Shown here in pieces: positions 35,910 through 38,426 of a stretch of 38,426 nt of DNA. How positions within the stretch are numbered: position 1 is the first letter of the stretch; each line of letters begins with the position of its first letter. Origin of the DNA: Bacteroidales bacterium (GTDB lineage Bacteria > Bacteroidota > Bacteroidia > Bacteroidales > UBA12170); NCBI GenBank assembly GCA_029938465.1, contig JAOZUW010000008.1, positions 1 to 38,426 on the forward strand, read 5' to 3'. The translations under genes were made by a program, and so were the position numbers. The notes under the pieces were generated by a model. It searched no databases, was not told the origin of the DNA, and saw only the letters and a list, made by a program, of their open reading frames with translations.

Positions 35910-36496
35910 AAACTTTCGGTTTTAATATCCTTTATCCATTTATTCATTGAAACCGGTTGATATGCTTTTAATTGATTGACCAAATTAGCAACTTCTTTAT
36001 CTATCACCATATTATCAAGGTGCTCTTGCCGGATAAAACCTTCTTGAACACCTAAATCAAAAAATTTAATCAAATGGTCGAAATAGCCATTTACATTATA
36101 CAATCCCATAGGTTTTTCTATAATATGTAATTGATCTAAAACTAAAACTTCTGCCAATTCATCCAAAGTACCAAAACCACCCGGTAAGGCAATAAAAGCA
36201 TCAGAAATAGCAATAAGTTTTTCCTTTCTTTCAGCCATACTTTCAACCACTATCAGTTGACTTAAGCCGTTGTGTACCACTTCTTTTTCTACCAAATTTT
36301 TGGGCATAATACCAATAACCTCTTTATGAGCCTCCAACATTCTGTCGGCTAAAATTTTCATTAAACCAACATCGGCACCACCGTACACTAAGCTGATATC
36401 CTGAGCAATAAGGTAATCGGCCAATTCTTTAGCTTTTTCTCGATATATGGAGTTGGCACCCATACTAGAGCCACAAAAAACACAAATATATTTCAT
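35906..36496 (-). CDS. LOG-family nucleoside monophosphate phosphoribohydrolase (TIGR00730)
   Basis: Cleaves the N-glycosidic bond of nucleoside 5'-monophosphates (cytokinin ribosides or AMP-like). The family marker PGGFGT is at 105-110 with catalytic E113 ('LDELAEV'); 'VFCGSSMG' (6-13) and 'SMAERK' (86-91) also match. Length 196 is typical. The first gene of a three-gene overlapping set with the P-loop kinase and dCMP deaminase. A minus-strand TAGCTTTG box lies at 36508-36501, only 4 bases before the ATG, implying a leaderless message. Confidence 0.9.
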   Translation of the reverse strand: MKYICVFCGSSMGANSIYREKAKELADYLIAQDISLVYGGADVGLMKILADRMLEAHKEVIGIMPKNLVEKEVVHNGLSQLIVVESMAERKEKLIAISDAFIALPGGFGTLDELAEVLVLDQLHIIEKPMGLYNVNGYFDHLIKFFDLGVQEGFIRQEHLDNMVIDKEVANLVNQLKAYQPVSMNKWIKDIKTESL

Positions 36497-36556
36497 GCTA
36501 CAAAGCTAAAAAAAAAGCAAGTGCTTTGGTATTTGTAAAGCCTAATAATTATTTTC

Positions 36557-37891
36557 TTACTTCTCGAAAAGAATAGGTTTATATGTAAGCATCAAACTGG
36601 CCCATATTGGAGTCGTGCTTTTTCCTTTTTCAATATCTTTTATATGTTCAGTGGTAACCGTTGCATTATAATAACCAAAGAAAAATGTTGCATTAAAATT
36701 TTTGTCATATTTATAGGTATAACTCATATTGAGTTCTCCACCCAAATTACGATTAATATTTGAGTCTCCACATTCTGGAATAGGATAAGGAAGTTCGTCA
36801 CCACAATCAAGATAATCATGATGATCCTGTGCCAACCAAAAGAAATGATAGGCGGCATAAAGACTATGTTTTTTATTAATAGTCCAAGTTATATTAGGGT
36901 ATAGATCCATAAGGCCTGCATCATCCGTATCTTTAGGAAGAAGGTAATAATTCATCCACCCTTGATATTTGTGGCATGCTCCATATAACATATCAAAGGC
37001 TTGATATCCTTTTTCATCTTTATCACCACTTAAATAATCAAAACCAACACCAAAATCGAATTTAGATACATGAAAATGGGTAGAGATAGTGAACATATAA
37101 GCATTATGATCATTTCCTTTGGCGTTTTTGCCATATTGATAAAAAGCATTAGCCAATACTTTTATCCTTTTTGTTTTATAATTAAAATGAAGACCTGATG
37201 TAGATAACATATAAAAAGTAGACTTGGTATTTTTTGCCAAATATGAAGTGAGATAGTCTGCCAGACTTATTGTTAAGGCTTCGGAAACATGAAATTTTAA
37301 CCAAATAAAGTTTAAATAACGAATACGATAGCCCAGTGGTTCTTCATAGGGATTATCTTCAATATCATAACTGTTTTGGTTAAATGAGGGATGTGTATTA
37401 TTAATAGAGGAGCCCAAGTGAAAATGAAAATCGGATTTATCAAAATGTAAAAGCAAAGCATCATAGCTTAATCCATTGGTATTCCAATTACGATCTGATA
37501 AAAACCTTCCATCATCATAATTCCAAACTTGTCGGCCTGTTTTAATTCCCCAATTTTTGGCAAATTCCCAATTAAACCATGCTTGCGATACATCCAAGCC
37601 TATACTACTAGCTTGTATTCCTGTTTTTGTAGCAATATCCTCTTGGCCCCAAAGGCGAATATCTTGAAAACTAAAGTGGCTTGTAAAATTTTTGTTTTTA
37701 TAATTAATATTAATACGCGTACGCTGTGAAACAAAAAATGTAGCTTCAGAACTTTCAATAGGTAGACTCATATAACCATGGTTCACTTCAAAACGTGGTC
37801 GTAATTCAGCATCAACTTTTAATTGTGCCATTAAAGAATCGGGGAGAAAAATGGCTACGGTAATGAGCCCTAAAAAGAATAGGTTTTTCAT
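36557..37891 (-). CDS. Alginate-export-type outer-membrane porin
   Basis: 444 residues with a signal peptide (MKNLFFLGLITVAIFLPDSLMAQ) and a beta-barrel pattern of alternating hydrophobic residues to the C-terminus ('SLMLTYKPILF'). The N-terminal barrel segment 'DAELRPRFEVNHGY', 'VSQRTRININYK', 'SFQDIRLWGQE' and 'GIKTGRQVWNYDDGRFLSDRNW' is typical of the alginate export (AlgE-like) family. In Bacteroidota such porins are seen in varied contexts, so the transported solute is uncertain. It is not in an obvious operon, and no polysaccharide genes are adjacent. Confidence 0.82.
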   Translation of the reverse strand: MKNLFFLGLITVAIFLPDSLMAQLKVDAELRPRFEVNHGYMSLPIESSEATFFVSQRTRININYKNKNFTSHFSFQDIRLWGQEDIATKTGIQASSIGLDVSQAWFNWEFAKNWGIKTGRQVWNYDDGRFLSDRNWNTNGLSYDALLLHFDKSDFHFHLGSSINNTHPSFNQNSYDIEDNPYEEPLGYRIRYLNFIWLKFHVSEALTISLADYLTSYLAKNTKSTFYMLSTSGLHFNYKTKRIKVLANAFYQYGKNAKGNDHNAYMFTISTHFHVSKFDFGVGFDYLSGDKDEKGYQAFDMLYGACHKYQGWMNYYLLPKDTDDAGLMDLYPNITWTINKKHSLYAAYHFFWLAQDHHDYLDCGDELPYPIPECGDSNINRNLGGELNMSYTYKYDKNFNATFFFGYYNATVTTEHIKDIEKGKSTTPIWASLMLTYKPILFEK

Positions 37892-38362
37892 CTGTGTTTA
37901 TTTAGGTGTTTTGGATATATGCTACTCACTCAATTTATTATCAAACCTTTTTATATGGCTTGCTTTCTTATCGAATGTAATATGTTTCGGAATCAAATAT
38001 ACACAAATTTGGTTGCTTATAAAGTAAATACATAGTTTAGTTTTGGTTTCTCACCAAGGTGCAAAGACGCATATGGCTGATAACCAATTTCTTAAAATGC
38101 TTTATGGATTTGTTTGTATCTGATTTGAAGGGCTTACAGAAATAGAAATATTATTGGAATAAAAGCTGCATTTTGTCCAAAATATACAGCTTATATAAAG
38201 CACAACTAAGCACTTTTTATTTTCTAAACGCACAACAGCGGATTCGTTTTTTCACTAACTTGCAGCTTGTAATGCTAAAGGGATAAAGCATATGGAGCTC
38301 TTTTAAATAAAATGAGGTTAATGTGTAGACTCCCGTTGTGTTTAATTAAAGAACAATTTAAT
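37892..38362. other. Long intergenic region
   Basis: 471 bases without a convincing gene. A minus-strand TATATTTG box at 38001-37994 could serve the porin gene but lacks a proper -33 element. A short piece near 38048-38075 ('tttctcaccaaggtgcaaagacgc') resembles the 'acaaag' debris seen in the other intergenic repeats of this window. Confidence 0.4.
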
Positions 38363-38426
38363 ATGAGAATCATAATAACTTTTGGACTATTGATTTTATT
38401 GGTTTCTTGTCAATCAACTAAAAGAA
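38363..38426 (+). CDS. Start of a lipoprotein gene, truncated by the window edge
   Basis: ATG at 38363 opens MRIIITFGLLILLVSCQSTK..., a lipoprotein signal peptide with lipobox LVSC. Only 21 codons are visible, so no function can be given. Confidence 0.7.
   Translation, partial: MRIIITFGLLILLVSCQSTKR

Noticed and set aside
1-38426. tRNA, rRNA or CRISPR arrays
   Set aside because: No cloverleaf-like sequences, rRNA segments or regularly spaced repeats were recognised in any intergenic stretch.

Overview
The window is AT-rich DNA from a member of the Bacteroidota. Four things point there: promoter boxes of the TTG-N19/20-TAnnTTTG type, many lipoproteins, type IX secretion (T9SS) C-terminal sorting domains on at least three proteins, and no obvious Shine-Dalgarno sites. 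Placement below phylum is not possible from this sequence alone.

Layout. Positions 1-9764 hold mainly plus-strand housekeeping and surface genes: recQ, a DUF4296-like lipoprotein, a large T9SS-sorted surface protein, glyA, dtd, a small lipoprotein and dnaG. Positions 9765-10450 form a disturbed intergenic region. The 3' end of dnaG, including part of its terminator, is repeated about 620 bp downstream, and the DNA between the copies is insertion-like and more GC-rich. Next comes a minus-strand DUF1573-type lipoprotein gene with an in-frame TGA exactly where the conserved SCGCT cysteine should be, then a secreted beta-helix protein.

Positions 13245-29014 are a long minus-strand gene cluster for nitrous oxide reduction of the clade II type. 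In transcription order it reads: two tandem NosZ homologues, nosB, nosD, a small proline-rich membrane-anchored protein, a copper-type TonB-dependent receptor, nosG and nosH (NapG/NapH-like ferredoxins), nosF, nosL, nosY, a pentapeptide-repeat lipoprotein and a YceI-like lipoprotein. There is no nosR; NosG/NosH would carry quinol electrons to the periplasm.

The most striking observation is that the two NosZ homologues are complementary. The upstream one (26801-29014) keeps every CuA ligand but has lost six of the seven CuZ histidines. The downstream one (24049-26754) keeps all seven CuZ histidines but has lost the CuA cysteines, and carries two C-terminal haem c motifs. In known NosZ dimers, CuA of one subunit works with CuZ of the other, so this pair looks like a split, obligately heterodimeric N2O reductase. 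That is an inference from the residues.

Positions 29427-38426 hold unrelated genes: a phytoene desaturase-like FAD oxidoreductase, a SixA-like phosphatase, a secreted nuclease/phosphatase-fold protein, an M14 carboxypeptidase, an overlapping three-gene set (LOG-family hydrolase, P-loop kinase, dCMP deaminase), an alginate-export-type porin, and the first codons of a lipoprotein gene cut by the window edge.
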